DNA of 64,000 nucleotides from Plantago major (GCA_026545765.1 CM048839.1:58959677-59023676), one strand, 5' to 3'. Positions 47,254-58,353 are shown, numbered from the stretch's first letter. The notes: generated by a model not told the origin, from the sequence alone. Numbers and translations: made by a program.

Positions 47254-48834
47254 TATAACGCCCCGAAAAATTACTCTGATTTTAAAAGAACAAGGGAGTT
47301 AAAACAATAACGAAGAGACAATCTGAAAACTTTGAGAAGCTAAAATTCTAATAGTTGACTTGCGAAAGACACTAATTTTTGAAAGCAGCGGTAAAAAGAC
47401 AAGTTTTTCACAAGCTAAAAGGTACAAAATCCCAGTTTAAATCCCAACTCTCACTCTAGTTGCTGAACGTCTACCCGACTCGGTCTTCCACTAAACTCCG
47501 GAATCTACAAGGAAGGAAAACAAAAGAGTGTGAGACAAAAATCTCAGTGGTGTTCGTGTGTGACAGTGACAATTAATTAAAATATCAATAGGAAATTCAT
47601 AACAACATCCAAAAATAATAAACATATCATATAACGAAGCAATAACAATGCAATCAATCGTTCGTTGGTGCTGCTCCTTATAACCCCAATCCGAGCCCTT
47701 ATCTCTCCACTCTATCAATCAATACCCGCCATGGTACGGGGTGGTACACTACTACCTCTAAGACCTCAGCGTCTCCTGCCTCGCGTAAAAAGAGAAGCGA
47801 GCAACCCACACACATATCGACAGTCACCACTGCCCGAAAATGCAATGAGTATACCCTAACCGAAAACTTGGCCAAAACAATCAATCAATCGAAACAATAT
47901 CATATACAATATGTACATATTTTTATTTGAGCGGAAGCGATGCCAAATCAATTAGATGCAATGTTTGAAAAGAATGAGTCGGAAACTTTGATGCAATACA
48001 TATATATATATATATACAAGCAAGTATTTCCTTGGTTTTCGCAAGCATTTTAAGAACACTCACCTTAAAAGTTCCTTGTCAAATCTCAAAGTTCGGAGTT
48101 CCTGAACAATAGGGTACCGACTAATAATACACCGATCAGGTACTATAAGAATTAGATTGACATTCGCACAACTGAGCAGATGAATAAGGACTCGACCACA
48201 CACAAAAACCGAGCGTGGTGGAATTGCGAGAAGACATGGAAACCTGATCCAAATTTAAGCAAGAAACGAAACAAACAACTCAAATACCCATCCCAAACTG
48301 AAAACACGAGAAAGAACAACAACGCTTACCTAAGGCGAAATTGGCAACGATCAAAGGAAGGAGACGATCTAGCTTGAGATCAAAATCAGATGGCATCACG
48401 CTGATTTGATGCCAATTGGGGCGCGGTGATGGAGTAATGGGCGGCGACACGGTGGAGGAAGAATCCAGTCGATGGAGGCGATACGGATGGAGTTGTTGGA
48501 GGAGCGGCTGGGGCGGCGGAGATGAAGGCAACAATTTGGAAGAAAATATCGGTTAGGAGAAGGGACTGAAGAAGAAGAAATTGAAAAGAAAGGAAGGAGC
48601 TGAAGACGCCACTTTGGAGAAGAGATGGAGACTTAAGCAACAAGGGGTATAAGGGTATAATGGGCATTATATACAAATTTAGAGCTAAAAACAAATTGTA
48701 CTCTAATTAAGCTATATAAAAAAAAAGGTAAACACTAATTTAAGCACTAGGAACATTATTAACTATAAAAAAAAATTTATAATAATAATGAATAATAATA
48801 AATAATAAAGACGAAAATAAAACGGGGTTTTACA
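47254..48834 (-). mobile_element. Array LTR d
   Basis: About 1.58 kb, the shortest of the four LTRs and the 5'-most in sense. It ends CGGGGTTTTACA and is followed by the target duplicate GGGAT. Confidence 0.85.
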
Positions 48835-48839
48835 GGGAT

Positions 48840-49822
48840 CAAACTGAGACCCCTACTCAGAAAGATCAAACAGGGGAGGCAACTGAGTCCCACACTCAAG
48901 AAAGGTCTGATGTTCCTGAAACTTCAAACAAAGAAGTAGTTATTGAACAACAAGACCCTGACATGGGATCTTCACAAGGGTCAGAGACCAATCAACCTGA
49001 TAATGTTCAAGTAGCTGAGTGGTTTAACTCTATACTTGTGATATTTTATGTTTTCTATATCTTGTTACTTATATGCATTCTTTGTTACAGGCTATATTAG
49101 AGACACAAGCATAGGAGGGAGCTGCAAAGCATACCCCAGAAAATGAGAATGAGGTTCCCACAACCTCAACACTTGTCGAAACTGAGCCTGTTTTACAGGC
49201 TCCAACTGAGAAAGAAGAAGATAAGACAGAAATGCTAGAAAAGGACCCATAAACCGTCAAGGTTTCTGAAGAAAATGTTCCTGAGCCTTCTAGTGTGAAG
49301 GTATATAAAAATCAGTGATAAACAATCTTCATTTTGGGTTAATATGAATTCTTCTCTAATTAATCAATACTTTCTACTTACAGGCTCATTTAGAAGTAGA
49401 AGTGCAGGGGGAAAGATTGAGACCTCCCCTGCACCCACGGAAATTGATGAAGCCCCCAAGGCAACATCACCAGAAAGAACACCAGAAACCGAGAAGGTTT
49501 CTGAGAAAAATGATTTTGAGTCTCCTATTGTGGAGGTAAGTGAAAAACTCAGAGATCATTGAAGCTTAGTTACATAAATTCTTTTATGACAATTTCCTAA
49601 GTATTGTGATAATTTTTATTCTCAGGTTCAAGTAGAAAGAAAGGTTGATGAGGACCAGACTCCCAAGTCTCCACCTCACAACAAGATATCTGAGGCACCC
49701 CTGCCTCAGTAATACAAGTCTCTGAGCCTGATGTATCAATTTAGGTAACTCAGAAACCTAACTACACTAGTACTCAAATATCTACACAAGTTTTGAATCT
49801 AACTCAAAACTCTTTCTTTCAG
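48840..49822 (+). pseudogene. F1-b aORF: short exon-like units separated by intron-like spacers
   Basis: After the array the aORF resumes in a Glu/Thr/Pro-rich segment. It is followed by four spacers of about 78-90 bases with GT starts and (T/C)AG ends (about 49011-49090, 49301-49383, 49536-49625, 49745-49822). Between them lie short units rich in acidic residues and VSE/EKV motifs, most opening with GCTCA- or GTTCA-. The spacers are T-rich, have TTTCTTTCAG or TTGTTACAG ends like plant introns, and recur at equivalent positions in the minus-strand relative (61498-62360). Some units are broken. Confidence 0.6.
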
Positions 49823-51919
49823 GCTCAAACAAGTGTGCCAAAGGTTTCTTTTACACACTCAACAGAAAACTTGCTTCCATTCATCAAAGACCACACTCTC
49901 AAGAAACACCTCAAGTGTTTCAGAAAGTGGCAAAAGCCCAGAAGCTCAGATCTGACTGAACTAACAAAGGTGACTGATCACCAATTTAGAAGAGTCAGAG
50001 CTTTTGACTTGGAGAATTATATCCGTGCTATGTTCCCTACACATCAATACTCTTTTACTACTCTAATGCATAAGGACTTTATCAAAGAAGTTGGACACAA
50101 GCTCATAGAAGATTTTGAGAAGGCTGATAATCAGACCAGAATGGAAATGGCATTCAAACCTCCATTTCCTAAGTCCCTACAGTGCATACTCTCTGAAGAA
50201 GAGGAAGTAAATGGGCAACTGGTCACACTCCCTGAAGTGATCAATCTGGTTTCTGAAGATGAGGAAGAAACAGATGAGAATAATTTTGAAGAACCTCCTT
50301 CTGATCATCGCAAGGATGATGATGACAAAAAGGATGATGATGACAGTCCTGCTCCAGGGACTGGTGGAATTACACAAGGAAAGAATACCTCAGTTGCTGA
50401 AAAGAAAAATGAGAAATCATCAAAGAATTCTCCACCACCATCTCCTCAGAAGTCAACACATCCAACTCCCCAACAACAAGACTCTACTGAAAACGGAGTT
50501 GAGCAACATGAAGAAGTTGATCAAGCAATTCTGGAAACAGAAGATAATGTTGCCAAGCTCACCAAGTTATTAGAGGAGCAGAAACAGCTAAATCTGGAAA
50601 TGGAATCCCAGATAGCTATATCCCAAGCTCGACTCAGAGAGCTTGAGGATCAAACTCTCAGGGAAAGGGAACTCCTTGCTGAGAAGAATGAATTGAAGCT
50701 TGCCATTGAGGCAATTGCTGAAGAAATAGATGCATCACCAGCATCTGAAGACAAGCATGATGCTGAAGCTGCATTGCAAAAAGACACACCATCCTCCTCC
50801 TCACTGAAAGGAAAGAAGCCCATGACAGAAATGGTTGCTGGGCTAGACAGGGTAGATGAAGATGTTCAAGAGGATGAATATCTATGGGATGGTGATTCCC
50901 AAGATGAAGAAGATAGAACCTTACAAGTCCACAAAAATCAGCATATGGCTGTTTCTCATTTGAAAAGAAAACTGATAGCTCCCATTAGCTTCAGTAAGAT
51001 ACCCAATACTCTGTCTGATGTTGAGTATATGGAAAGGTACAAGGTTCTTGCTACACTTATAAATGAGTTGAATGAGCAGAACAAAGAAGTCATTGAATCA
51101 GTCCCAGCCAACTTGAAGAAATTTGCTGAATTATTCACTCCGAGAACAACAAGCATGATCCTGGCTCAGAAAGACCTTGGAATGGTCAGTGATAATGACT
51201 TTGACATTGCTCAGAAAGCCCTCAATGAGGCAAACTTTGCTACAGGCAAGGCAGAGGCATTGCATGGCCCACTTCCAAAGCTCACCAATGAGGAAACTGG
51301 CATCCTCAAGAAAAATGAAGATCTAAAGGCTGAGCTGCAGAAGCTGATTGCTTCCTATAACTATCTGCAAGGCAACTTTGAATCACTGCAAGAAGCCTAT
51401 GTGATTTTCAGTCAGCCAACAATGACTAAGGGGGAAGGATCTCAGAAAGGAAAAGGAAGAGAAAACAGGAGGAAAGAAATACCTCTTAGGATCTCTGAGC
51501 CCTCCTCCAGTCAACCTCAGAGAACAACAAAAGCATACCAGAGTTCTGAAACTGGTAGGATCACAAGAACAAGATCCAAAACACAGAAACCTCCAAGGGG
51601 AACCAAGTCCCCAAGGAATGTGAAAGAAGAAGAAGAAGAAGAAGAAGAAGAAGAAGAAGAAGAAGAAGGAGGAGGAGGAGGAGGAGGAGGAGGAGGTCAA
51701 ATCAAAGGCAATGAAAATAGCTGCAAATCACTCCTCCAGAACTTCAACTTTGATGATGATGAGGATGAATCTGATCATGATGAGAATCCTCTCCACAGGA
51801 GAAGGGTAGATGCACTGACACTATCTGCGCCTATTGCTGCAAAACCAATAGCAGTAAGAACACCCTCTGGAAATAACAAGTCTATCCAGGGTGGTTTTTC
51901 AATCAAACCCACAAGATAG
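49823..51919 (+). CDS. F1-b aORF, long acidic coiled-coil portion
   Basis: An uninterrupted frame of about 700 codons (open from 49793; the exon-like part starts at 49823). Order: a conserved block HTLKKHLKCFRKWQKPRSSD and FTTLMHKDFIKEVGHKLIED (near residues 35-115); an acidic, low-complexity stretch; a predicted coiled coil (LTKLLEEQKQLNLEMESQIA to LRERELLAEKNELKLAI, about residues 255-305); a second conserved helical block with AQKDLGMVSDNDFDIAQKAL (about 460-480); KNEDLKAELQKLIASYNYLQ; then a basic segment and a Glu/Gly run from a microsatellite. The minus-strand relative (59572-61520) shares both conserved blocks. I recognise no enzyme motif. Location after pol suggests an additional, perhaps envelope-position, protein; there is no signal peptide or membrane segment. 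Confidence 0.65.
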   Translation, partial: AQTSVPKVSFTHSTENLLPFIKDHTLKKHLKCFRKWQKPRSSDLTELTKVTDHQFRRVRAFDLENYIRAMFPTHQYSFTTLMHKDFIKEVGHKLIEDFEKADNQTRMEMAFKPPFPKSLQCILSEEEEVNGQLVTLPEVINLVSEDEEETDENNFEEPPSDHRKDDDDKKDDDDSPAPGTGGITQGKNTSVAEKKNEKSSKNSPPPSPQKSTHPTPQQQDSTENGVEQHEEVDQAILETEDNVAKLTKLLEEQKQLNLEMESQIAISQARLRELEDQTLRERELLAEKNELKLAIEAIAEEIDASPASEDKHDAEAALQKDTPSSSSLKGKKPMTEMVAGLDRVDEDVQEDEYLWDGDSQDEEDRTLQVHKNQHMAVSHLKRKLIAPISFSKIPNTLSDVEYMERYKVLATLINELNEQNKEVIESVPANLKKFAELFTPRTTSMILAQKDLGMVSDNDFDIAQKALNEANFATGKAEALHGPLPKLTNEETGILKKNEDLKAELQKLIASYNYLQGNFESLQEAYVIFSQPTMTKGEGSQKGKGRENRRKEIPLRISEPSSSQPQRTTKAYQSSETGRITRTRSKTQKPPRGTKSPRNVKEEEEEEEEEEEEEEGGGGGGGGGGQIKGNENSCKSLLQNFNFDDDEDESDHDENPLHRRRVDALTLSAPIAAKPIAVRTPSGNNKSIQGGFSIKPTR
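51626..51697 (+). repeat. (GAA)n(GGA)n microsatellite in the aORF
   Basis: About 14 GAA/AGA triplets pass into about 10 GGA triplets, encoding a Glu run followed by a Gly run. The relative at 59572-60773 has only a short Glu/Lys stretch at this place, so the expansion is local. Confidence 0.9.
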
Positions 51920-52129
51920 AATGCCAAAACAAGAAGAAAGGGGAGAAGAGACACTTAATTTGGCAGGGCTGCACCTGAAAAACCTGCTGATGCCCTGATT
52001 GAATATGTCAAGACTGACAACAGTCAAACCTCCTACAGATGCATTCACCAGAAAAATGGTCATTGGATTCTGGAACTAAAGCACCAGCTAGTAAATGAAA
52101 AATTTCCAGTTCCTATCTGTGAACAACTT

Positions 52130-52603
52130 ATGGCATGGAGAAAAGACAAGCCAGTACTGATAAATCCAAAGCATGTCAAAGCATGGCTGGATTTTAAAGT
52201 CTCCAAAAGAACTGAAGCCATGGAAAAGGACCTCACCTTTGAACGTCCTTATGGGAAACCAGATGATGTGCACAAAATTTCCAAGATGACTGGAACAGGC
52301 ACAAGGCCAAGACTGGATGATAAACCTTATGAGTCATTCTACATGACTAAGGAACAATATCTAGATGACATTAAATATCTGAAGATCATTTATGAGTATT
52401 TCAAACTCTCTGATCTCAGAATTGAGCATGCCTGGGTATGGGGAAGATATCTGTGGGTCAAGCACTTTACCAGAAATAATCCCACTAAGACTTACAAAGA
52501 AGTCTGTGGATTTGCCAGAGACACAGAGATGTTAGTCAGAACACTGCTTTTTGATTATGCTGATGACATCAAAAGGCTTGGAGTTAGAGAATTTGCCCAT
52601 TGA
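52130..52603 (+). CDS. F1-b aORF, conserved C-terminal domain
   Basis: The open frame matches the C-terminal frame at 58732-59437. Shared features: LINPKHVKAWLDFKV versus LLKPEHLHAWLNFEV, and PYGKPDDVHK versus PYPKPDDVHK. Further on, EHAWVWGRYLWVKHF is mirrored by the W-rich end of the minus copy. Upstream, 51960-52130 continues the same domain. The mixture of conserved W, K and H with no catalytic signature suggests a binding or structural domain. I do not know the family. The stop at 52601-52603 is followed by about 400 bases of non-coding sequence, the polypurine tract and LTR3. Confidence 0.6.
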   Translation: MAWRKDKPVLINPKHVKAWLDFKVSKRTEAMEKDLTFERPYGKPDDVHKISKMTGTGTRPRLDDKPYESFYMTKEQYLDDIKYLKIIYEYFKLSDLRIEHAWVWGRYLWVKHFTRNNPTKTYKEVCGFARDTEMLVRTLLFDYADDIKRLGVREFAH

Positions 52604-53005
52604 CTCATAGAAGTTGCTGAAGACTTGAGGTTGCTGAGAACCTGAAGTGTTTTTGAAGACTTGTCATTTAGAATGTTCACTTGGAGCTTGGTTACTCTTG
52701 TTTTTCTATTTGATTAAGTAGTTTTTGTAATTTTGCTGATTGTACTTTTTTGTTAAATCTTGAAAAAGTTTTCTCTGATATGTAATTGTTCTAATATCTG
52801 ATGAACCTATGCTCAAATATCTTTTATAAAAGATAACTTGTCAGCAAATATCACACCTTGTGATTTGGTTGATGTTTACTTTCTGCACTTAATTAAAATC
52901 ATTTGAAGATCATAAGAAATGATTAAGTAGTGGATTGTTTTCACTTCCAGATTGTAATAGGGCTTTAACGATAGTCGTAGTTGACTGATCAAAAAGGGGG
53001 AAATT
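52604..53005 (+). other. 3' non-coding region and polypurine tract of F1-b
   Basis: No ORF. It ends in AAAAAGGGGGAAATT (52991-53005), the polypurine tract adjoining LTR3. The same tract is found in reverse next to LTR4 (58354-58372). Confidence 0.8.
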
Positions 53006-54508
53006 TTTTAGGAATATCTGTTTAGATTTTGATCAGCAACCTAATGACTTATCTTAGCTCAGAAAGGTGCTTAGTACTCTTGGTTGACTTGAACATTGTA
53101 CTATTGGAAAATCACTAAGTATGTTAGTCTAGCAAATCTTGTATAGGATGTTAGGTCTCTGAATGTAATTTTTATTTATTTGAAGAAGACTAAGAAGGAA
53201 GAATCCAAGCAAAGGAACTCAGTTCCAGAAGACTGAAGTTTGCTCAAGATTGCTGAAGACTAAGTAGAAAAGTCTCCTTAGATACCTATGTCCAGAAACC
53301 TTGAGGCAACAAGTGTTTTGATTAAACAAGTTACTCAAAGGATATCGGAGAACACAAGTGTACTGAGTAAGGAATGTGTCAAGTCTCAGAAAGCTTTACG
53401 TATCCATTGAGACAACAGGACAAATATAGTACAATGCATTTATTGCTCGGACAGAAATGTCTGCACAAAAGCAGAAGTCTTTGAAGAAGAAGACAAAGAA
53501 CTCTGCAGTACTATATACAGATATCAATAGTTTAAATTTGAATTGAGCCTAATGGATACTATTCAAACGGCTTCAAATTCAACTATAAATATCACCACTT
53601 AGAATGCTTGAAACCACACTGAAACTACACACGAACTTACTGAATATCGTCAAGTGATCTCTCAAGCATACAAGCTTTCTTAATACATACCTTCTAACTT
53701 TCTGTTGTGACTAAAGCTCTAGAACTCTAAGTAGTATACAAGTTGTAAGTGTCCTGATCCTTAACAAGCATTGCTATCTGTAAAGGAGCTGAATCAAAAG
53801 ATCAAGTATCTGAGATTCATTCTCTAGAACATGTAACATAGACTTGGGTCCGTAAAGAACAAGTTACCATACATTGTGAAGCGTATTAAGTAATCTTGAT
53901 TCTATAGAGCTTTCTGAAATAACTGTGTAAGTTATAAAGAAGCTCACCTGACAAACTACCTTAACCACACACCAACAGGCGTGGAGTACAGGAAGTACTT
54001 AGTTTGGGAAACTAAGGAACAATTGCAAGGTTACTGAGCATATGAAGTACTTAGTTTTGGAAACTAAGGAATAGCTCAAAGGTTTCTGAGTAGAGGAAGT
54101 ACTTGGCTCAGATAGCTGGGGAACAACCTAGGGGGAAACATTTGGTTGGGAACCAAGTGTTGCAGGAATCGAGAGATAGGATATTTGTAAGGGTACCTCA
54201 TTTATCTATCATAGTGGATTCTAGGTCTGAGAAAGGCCGAAGTGGATTAGTTGAAGGATTATGCCACCTTCAGATACCACTATAATTTGCTGTGTTATTT
54301 ACTTACTGCATTTACCTTGCTTTATTCATCTTGTTAAGTATTTACACACTTTCAATCTGCTGAGCACGTGCACTTATTACAGAAAGTCTTCCGCTCACTG
54401 AAATTAAGATATCTTCACAAATATCTGAGAAACTGTGTTTATCGATAAAATTTTTAAAAGACTATTCACCCCCTCTAGTCTTTTACTTTGCCGTTATCTT
54501 GACAAACA
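53006..54508 (+). mobile_element. Copia F1 LTR (LTR3)
   Basis: About 1.5 kb, homologous to LTR1 and LTR2 along its length, with TATAAATA at 53584-53591 and end TTGACAAACA. 54509-54545 after it is 37 bases I cannot assign. Visibly more diverged from LTR1 than LTR2 is. Confidence 0.85.
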
Positions 54509-54545
54509 AAAAGACATGATGAACCTCTAAATTATGGTCTCATCA

Positions 54546-54937
54546 GGGGGAACACTTGGTTGGGAACCTAGTATAAAAAGGATCAAGAGATATAATTTTG
54601 TAAGGAGAACTCATCATCTTATCTTAGTGGATTCAATTCCTGATAAAGGGCGAGTGGATTAGTTGAAGGATTACGCCATCTTCAGATACCACTATAAAGC
54701 TTTGTGTTATTTACTTACTGCACTTTACTTACTGCTTACAAATTGCTTGCTGAGTATTTACACACCTTATTGCTTACTGACACGTGCACTTATCACAAAA
54801 GACTTCCACTTTCTGATTATAAGTATAAGATGCCTGTAAAGATATATGAGAAATTGTTTTATCGACAAAAGTCTGAAAAGACTATTCACCCCCCCCCCCC
54901 CTCCTAGTCTTTTACTTTGCCGTTATATGGACCAACA
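54546..54937 (+). mobile_element. Partial F1 LTR (3' third)
   Basis: GGGGGAACACTTGGTTGGGAACC to ATATGGACCAACA corresponds to the last 390 bases of LTR1 (from about 6955). It contains a 13-base C run at 54889-54901 where LTR1 has five. Confidence 0.85.
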
Positions 54938-56924
54938 TTTGAGAAAATTCTCATTGAGAATACTGAGATCAAAGAAAAAAATGTTTTATTTCAATCATAT
55001 GCTAATGCTTGTGACACTCTGACTGAGTTGCATTCTTATTTAAGAGATGCCTCAGAGAAAGGAGGAATTGGGTAGATACTCAAAGAAATAGTTCTACCAC
55101 TCTGAACAAGATTGATGAAAGAATGACATTTATTAAAGGTCAGCAAGGTGATTCCCAAACAACCTATAACATTGGTCAGAAAGCTAAGGTTGCTGACAAA
55201 GGAAAGACAGTTGCGACTATGCCTTTAAGGGAAAAAGAAGTCCCAAAGAAATCTGATGGTAGAGTTCTGAAAGAGGAACACCACACTGGAAAGTGTAATC
55301 ACCCACAGTGCTACGTCTCTATGAAAGGGAAGATTGCTGGAGCTGAAAAATTCTCTAATGTCACATTTTTTGGAAAGAAAGATGATCCAGAGAATAGTAA
55401 GGCTGCTGAGAGGAGATCTCAGTCGGCACCTCGTGCTCGAAATGGCATTGGCTACAAAGCCATCGGGAAAGAACTTGCACATGAGTACAAACTAGAGCAA
55501 GAACGATGGATAAAAACAAGGATTGCTCACAACAATCATCAAAAGTGGAAGAAAGAACAAGCCACAAGAAATCTGAATGCCTGGGTTAGAAGAAATCTGA
55601 ATAGGAAAGCTCAGTTTGCTGGAAAGCAGACTCAACAACCTGACATGTATCTGAGAGCACAACGAGGAGCACCAAGGCACACACCAAGAAGGAAAATAGT
55701 TCTTAATAATAATGATACTAGTCATTTACCTAGAATTCCTCCTTATGTTCCTGCTAGACAAAAGCAAATTCCTAAGAAATTCATTAAAAAATGGATTCCT
55801 TTTGGGAGATACTTTTGTCTATATGGTTCCATTGTTGGAATGAGAACCTAACTCGATGTTTCCTGTTTTGTGCAGAACACTCTAAAGAAGAATCCAACAT
55901 AGCATTTTGATAGTGGCTGTAGAAAGCACATAACGGGAGACAAAGCAAATCTAGTCAACTACAAAGTATGCAACACTGGACCAGATTTCAGATTTGTCGG
56001 GGGAGAAATGAATCCAACTGTAGGATTTGGAGATCTACAGTTGGGAGCCCTTACAATCACATGAGTACTACATGTGATGGAATGGAAATATAATCTTCTT
56101 AGCATGAGTCAATTTACTGACAAGGGGTTCACAGTGAAGATCAAATCCAATCTCTGCAAACTGATTGACAATGTGTTAAAGCACGTAGTCTTGGTAGCTA
56201 GGCGAAAAGAAAGTCTGTATGTTGCTGACTGGGAATCCTCTACTACTGAAGAATGCCTCATAGTGTGTCAATCAGGTTACAATGAGGAAAATTTACTATG
56301 GCACAAAAGGATGAGTCACTTAAATTTCAAAACTCTAAATAAGCTATCCAAGAAAGAATTGCATGTTGGAATACCTAAGATGGCATACAGAAAAGATGGT
56401 GTATGCTCAGCTTGCCTATTAGGGAAACAAGCTAAAAGATCTTTCAATTCTAAAACTAGACATTCTAGTGTGAGGCCACTGCAACTGCTACATATGGATA
56501 TCTTTGAGTCCTTAGTAACCAGTTATGCTAGAAACAAGTATGGTCTGGTTATTGTTGATGACTACTCAAGATTCACTTGGGTTGTTTTTCTCAAACATAA
56601 ATCTGACGCAAGGGTCGAGATACCAAGCCTTCAGAATAATAAGCTTGAAGTCATGAAAAATGACAAGGTATCTGTTATTAGAACAGACTATGGTACTGAG
56701 TCTGTGAACCAGTACATAAATGAGTTTTGTACTTACAAAGGTATACAACATCAACTATCTTCAGTAAGGACATCACAACAAAATGGTGCTGCTGAAAGGA
56801 AGAATAGAACCCTAAAAGAAGCAGCAAGAATAATGCTTGCTGACATTGAAATAAGTGAAATTTATTGGGTTGAAGCTGTAAACATAGCATGCTGAACTCA
56901 AAATAGATGTTTGATCAACAAACA
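54938..56924 (+). pseudogene. F1-c fragment: end of gag, protease and integrase
   Basis: Begins in the coiled-coil end of gag (IENTEIKEKNVLFQSYANAC). It continues through the basic linker (55123-55851, 242 open codons) and a protease-like DSGC region. The last frame, 56074-56895 (273 codons), carries LWHKRMSHLNFKTLNKL, CSACLLGKQAK, MDIFESLVTSYARNKYGLVI, VDDYSRFTWVVFLK, VIRTDYGTESVNQYI and QQNGAAERKNRTLKEAAR. These are the pre-integrase region and integrase core with D, D and E visible. It stops at the reverse LTR4 at 56925. Broken. Confidence 0.85.
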
Positions 56925-58353
56925 TGTTGGTCCAGATAACGGCAAAGTAAAAGACTAGAGGGGGGGGGGGGGGGTGAATAGTCATTTAAAACTTTTGTCG
57001 ATAAACACAGTTTCTCAGAAACCTGGGAGTTTCTGATACTTAAATTCAGAGCGCGGAAGACTTTAAGATAGGTAAGTGCAGAAACAATAAGTAAGTGTGT
57101 GTGTGCTTTGCTGAAATGTAAATACAGAAAGGTAAATAACACAACAAGTATAGTGGTATCTGGAGGTGGCGTAATCTTCCAACTAATCCACTTCGGGCTT
57201 TCTGAGACCTAGAATTCACTAGAACAGATAATTGAGTTCACCTTACAATAATCCTTATTCTAAGATTCATAAACAAATGGTTCCCAACCAAATATTCCCC
57301 CTGAGTTATTCCCCAGCTCCTAGAGCTAAGTACTTCCTCTACTCAGATAACCTTGGAGTTATTCCCTGATTTCCCAAATCAAGTACTTCCTCTACTCCAT
57401 GCCTTGAGGGTGTTGGTTATAAGGTTTGTCAGAGAGGCTTCTCGTATAACTTTTCAGTTATGTTTTCAGAGAGCCTAATAGAACAAGACTACTTAATACA
57501 CTTGTTCAGTGGATGGCGATGCTTCTTCGACCCAAGTAATTGATGTCCGTTCTGGAGAATGAGCTTCAGAAAGGGTATCTGATAGTTCAACTCTTTCACG
57601 AATAACAATCTCTTGTTAAGGTTCAGGACAACTTAGAACTACTAGTGATTCTTCAAGCAACAAAAAGCTTTCAGAAAGGGTAGTAGAGTGCTTGAGAATA
57701 TACTTTGCTTGATGGTAAGTTTGCAAGATAGAGCGTTCTAAGGTATGTTCTTCAAGCATCTAAGTGTGTGATATATATAGATAAATTTGAGAGGCGTTTG
57801 AATTGTATCCATTGTGCTCTCTATCAAATTATATCCATTTATATATTGAACTATGTACTCAGAAGTCACTATCTCATTTTTCAGTGAGGATTGCTTTTTG
57901 CAGCATTTCTGCCGATGCATTTAATGCATAGTACTGTTCATTGTCCTTTAGTCTCAACGGATACATGAGCCTTTCTGATGGCTTGCATGCTCCATACTCA
58001 TGATGTCATATGTTCAGAATCATATCCCGAAAATAAGTTAATATACTCAAGAAAGGATTAAGGACATAGTCTTTCTGAGCTGGACTAAACCTTTATGTCT
58101 TCATAAACCTTGTGCAATTTTCAGTCTTCTTATCTCCAGAAAAGCTCCATTGCTAGGATTGATCTTCATGGTCGTCTTGAAATAAACATTACACTCAGAG
58201 ACCTATAATCCTAATACAAGCTTTACTAGACTAATCATACTCAGTGATTTCCTCTTTTACAATGTTCAAGTGAACCAAGAGCACTTAATCACCTTTCTGG
58301 CTAAGATAAGAACATGTGATGAGTGATCAAAAAACTAATAGATATTCCTAACA
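56925..58353 (-). mobile_element. F1-type 3' LTR in reverse (LTR4)
   Basis: On the plus strand it reads TGTTGGTCCAGATAACGGC to GATATTCCTAACA, the exact reverse of the F1 LTR ends; 1429 bp. A 15-base G run lies at 56960-56974. CTTTCTGAG words occur at 57198-57206 and 58071-58079. A TATATATA stretch near 57770 may be its TATA box. Confidence 0.9.

Larger units (their letters stand above)
36825..48834 (-). mobile_element. Tandem array of a non-coding LTR element: LTR-int-LTR-int-LTR-int-LTR
   Basis: Four LTRs (36825-38796, 40256-42272, 43731-45795, 47254-48834) alternate with three almost identical internal regions of 1458-1459 bp. The outer ends are TGTAACGCCCCG and CGGGGTTTTACA, and the whole 12-kb array is flanked by one perfect target duplication, GGGAT (36820-36824 and 48835-48839). 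So it behaves as a single insertion that later expanded. In sense (minus) each LTR runs TGTAAAACCCCG to CGGGGCGTTACA and is followed by TTGGTATCAGAGCCAAG (primer site). GGAGGGGAGAT precedes each LTR (polypurine tract). No gag or pol is present: a TRIM/LARD-type non-autonomous element. The TGTAACGCCCCG end recalls gypsy chromovirus (Tekay/Del) LTRs. Very high unit similarity suggests youth. Confidence 0.9.
24601..54508 (+). mobile_element. Ty1/copia element F1-b with aORF, carrying three further elements
   Basis: LTR2 (24601-26059), primer site at 26062, gag to the pre-integrase region (26178-28536), gypsy solo LTR E with nested F3 (28537-36420), aORF (36443-52603, split by the array at 36825-48834), polypurine tract (52991-53005), LTR3 (53006-54508). 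The integrase-RT-RNase H part is missing. No matching target duplication is seen: the flanks are F1-a sequence on the left and AAAAG on the right. Broken. Confidence 0.75.

Noticed and set aside
36825-48834. Repeated small ORFs (e.g. MFLALNLYIMPIIPLYPLLL at 38349, 41836, 45359, 48386; MSSKSNRALIRQSLSYLINM at 40063, 43538, 47061)
   Set aside because: They recur only because the array units are near-identical DNA; composition is LTR-like and no domain is visible, so they are not evidence of a gene family.
51383-51700. Minus-strand ORF with long Ser and Phe runs
   Set aside because: It is the antisense reading of the GAA/GGA microsatellite within the aORF.
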